Source: Halichondria panicea (lineage: Eukaryota > Porifera > Demospongiae > Suberitida > Halichondriidae). Taken from it: 64,000 bases of DNA. How positions within the stretch are numbered: position 1 is the first letter of the stretch; the number at the start of each line of letters is the position of its first letter. Shown piece by piece: positions 49,038-64,000 of the stretch. The DNA lies in contig NC_087380.1 of NCBI RefSeq assembly GCF_963675165.1, forward strand, positions 4,269,803 through 4,333,802, written 5' to 3'. A program made the position numbers and the translations under genes. The notes below the pieces were generated by a model that was not told the origin of the DNA, ran no database searches, and saw only the letters and a program-made list of their open reading frames with translations.

Positions 49038-49536
49038 ATGGAGAGAAAAATTCTACTTTTAGCAACCATGTCTCTATTTGGATTGGTACGTAAGACAAAA
49101 CTGATTGTGTAAACTATTTCAGCATGCATACAATGTCATGCAGATTGGGATTGCAGAGAGTTTTAGGACAGTCAAGTATCAGGTACAGTTTCCTGATCCA
49201 ATTTGCCTACAACAAGGTGATTCTCTGGTGTCCTCGACAGTAGTCCGAATCGGAGCAGGTGGTACTGCTTTGGATGTGATGATTGCTGCTGCAGACAAAC
49301 GTAGCGCGCTTAACTTCAAATCAACATACTTTGGCAACAGTGGATATTTTATTACTCAGATTGGTAGTACTGCAAATAACGCTTCCATTGGTACTGGTTG
49401 TTTCTGGTCTTTTTACTATAAGATCCCTGGCCTGGATGAAACTAGATCCTCACTTGGAGTCTCCAATGTGGTTATTCCAGGAGATGGTTGGATTGTTATC
49501 TGGCGATACGAGCAGTTTCAGCACTCGGAAAAGTAG
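49038..49536 (+). CDS. small secreted protein with transcobalamin beta-domain-like (DUF4430-like) fold
   Basis: Two exons (49038-49085, 49144-49536) join in phase 0 to 146 residues. Exon 1 is a signal peptide (MERKILLLATMSLFGL). The mature part has the features I associate with the C-terminal beta domain of transcobalamin/intrinsic factor: a GGTALDVMIAAAD segment near the middle, YFGNSGYFITQIGSTAN, GTGCFWSFYYKIPG, then SLGVSNVVIPGDGWIVIWRYE. In cobalamin carriers this domain closes over the vitamin, together with an alpha-6/alpha-6 barrel that is absent here. A cobalamin role is therefore not implied; stand-alone DUF4430 proteins have unknown ligands. The gene lies alone between the SRCR gene and USP24 and converges with the latter. 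Confidence 0.75.
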
Positions 49537-50906
49537 TTACTTATAAGTGGCTGAGTGGCGAGAACACGTAATTTGAACTTAGACTTAAAGTTAGCACTTC
49601 ATTGACAATGAATGATTTATACGTTATTTTTATTTTTTAATCTATCGTGTTAACTAAAAGTGGTTCATGTATCAGGCGAATCATAATTGAGGGAACAGAA
49701 CTGATCATTGTGTGGTGTATGTGCCGTATCGTTCAGGCTGTACTATATTTTCAGCAACAGAAATCAGTGAATTTGTGCGAGCTGGATGGACGAGCTGGAG
49801 AGCTGTGCATGATCGAGAGACACTCGTTGACGGCTTTAAAACAATGAAAGACGACTGTAAAACTTTAACAGTAGCTTGCGCTTAGAGCTTGTGAAACGCT
49901 TCTTGAAGATACTAGAAATTAAGAACAGACAGGATATTTTTCGACATTGAACAAATGCAGTATACCTAAGGCTAAGCTTACATCTCTCTAGCATTCCAAT
50001 TCTTTGCCATAATTATAATCCACCATCAAAAATTAAATAAGGATCGAGATTTTCTTCCAGGAAATGATCTGCGAAGTCACAATAATAGCTTCTAATCTAG
50101 TGCACCCCACGCAAAATGTAAGACTTCCATTTTGCGGTCCGCATGCAACAGTAAGTGTTAAAACGAAAATGAGTACTGCCCTTTGCAGCTCACTTGGAAG
50201 TTTGGGGCAAATCATTGAACCTCTTGATAAGTGTAACAGTTTACAATAGATATAGCTTATTATGTGGCAGACTGGTTTAGCATCAGGCTGTTTCTCAGTT
50301 ATCAATTAATTTTAATAGATCGTTTTAAACGAACAGGCAGTGTATATCATAATCAAGCTACCCCTATAGAGCCCATACTTTCCACAAACATGACGAATAT
50401 CTACTGCATGATACTTTGCGATTACTTGCAGAAAATCCCAGAGTGAAATCAGAAAGAAGCTGAATAAGGTCACTGGGGTAATTATGCCTGGTATATGGTA
50501 CTGTATGGTGTGTTTGTGAAGCCTTGAATCCAGGCCAATTAAAATACGTATTTTCTAGTGTGTGTAGCCACGAATTAAATTTTAATCGGCCTAGATTCGA
50601 GGCTATAGTGTATACCATGCATGTAAACTGCTACAGTAGTTGTCAAGGATCAATGAAGTGCAAGTAAGAGTTTCTATAGGCTTCTAGTCATGTTTCTATG
50701 CGTAGATTTTGGCGTCAAATTCTGTTGACTGCATAGCTTCTAGGTTTACTGATGCTGTTCTACTCACGCTAAAATTTGCGTGAGTGTAAAATGTATGTAA
50801 CCGTGTTAGATGCACTAAACACTTACTTGGGAGTGCAAACCATTTCACACGTACACACAAACAAGGCTAAGAAATTAAAAAACAACAAAACTAACAGGAA
50901 AACAGG

Positions 50907-64000
<13,094 letters not shown>

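Overview
The window is eukaryotic, from a compact, AT-rich animal genome. Genes are split by short GT-AG introns (down to 44 bp), sit close together, and are nested in each other's introns. The gene set (senataxin, USP24, PRMT3 with its zinc finger, a LEPROT/VPS55 protein, an iduronate-2-sulfatase-type enzyme, SRCR, Ig and EGF/LamG receptor-like genes) is metazoan. The style, with many short terminal-inverted-repeat elements in introns and lineage-specific receptor-like genes, fits a demosponge such as Amphimedon. That assignment is inference and was not checked by any search. I rebuilt exon chains by hand from splice signals and reading phase; each chain given below closes in frame. Layout: (1) 1-2066 is repeats only. 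(2) 2067-13889, minus: a senataxin-like helicase whose last helicase motifs lie beyond the left edge, with a tRNA-Cys gene and a decayed tRNA copy inside one of its introns. (3) 14542-28980, minus: a 13-exon gene for a secreted protein of about 3761 residues with a signal peptide, a somatomedin B domain, 60 EGF repeats in one 6.9 kb exon, and six laminin G domains alternating with eight more EGFs. It resembles Eyes shut or an anchorless Crumbs. (4) 29217-30212, minus: a four-exon LEPROT/VPS55 gene, head to head with (5) PRMT3 on the plus strand (30460-44565). PRMT3 intron 3 hosts an intronless sulfatase gene and intron 4 an Ig-domain receptor gene, both antisense; intron 10 is filled by two fold-back elements. 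(6) 44819-46025, minus: the 3' part of an SRCR-domain gene. (7) 49038-49536, plus: a small secreted protein resembling the transcobalamin/intrinsic-factor beta domain (DUF4430-like). (8) 50907-64000, minus: the C-terminal 1576 residues of USP24, with an antisense two-exon type II membrane protein gene in one intron. The housekeeping genes (R-loop helicase, deubiquitinase, arginine methyltransferase, endosomal LEPROT, lysosomal sulfatase) share no evident pathway. The more unusual content is the giant EGF/LamG protein with its recently amplified 564-bp (five-EGF) unit, the two intron-nested receptor-like genes with tyrosine-motif cytoplasmic tails, and a rich set of non-autonomous DNA elements. 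One TA-flanked family, whose ends read CCGTATAGCG or CCGTATAGCGGG, recurs about a dozen times in introns and gaps.
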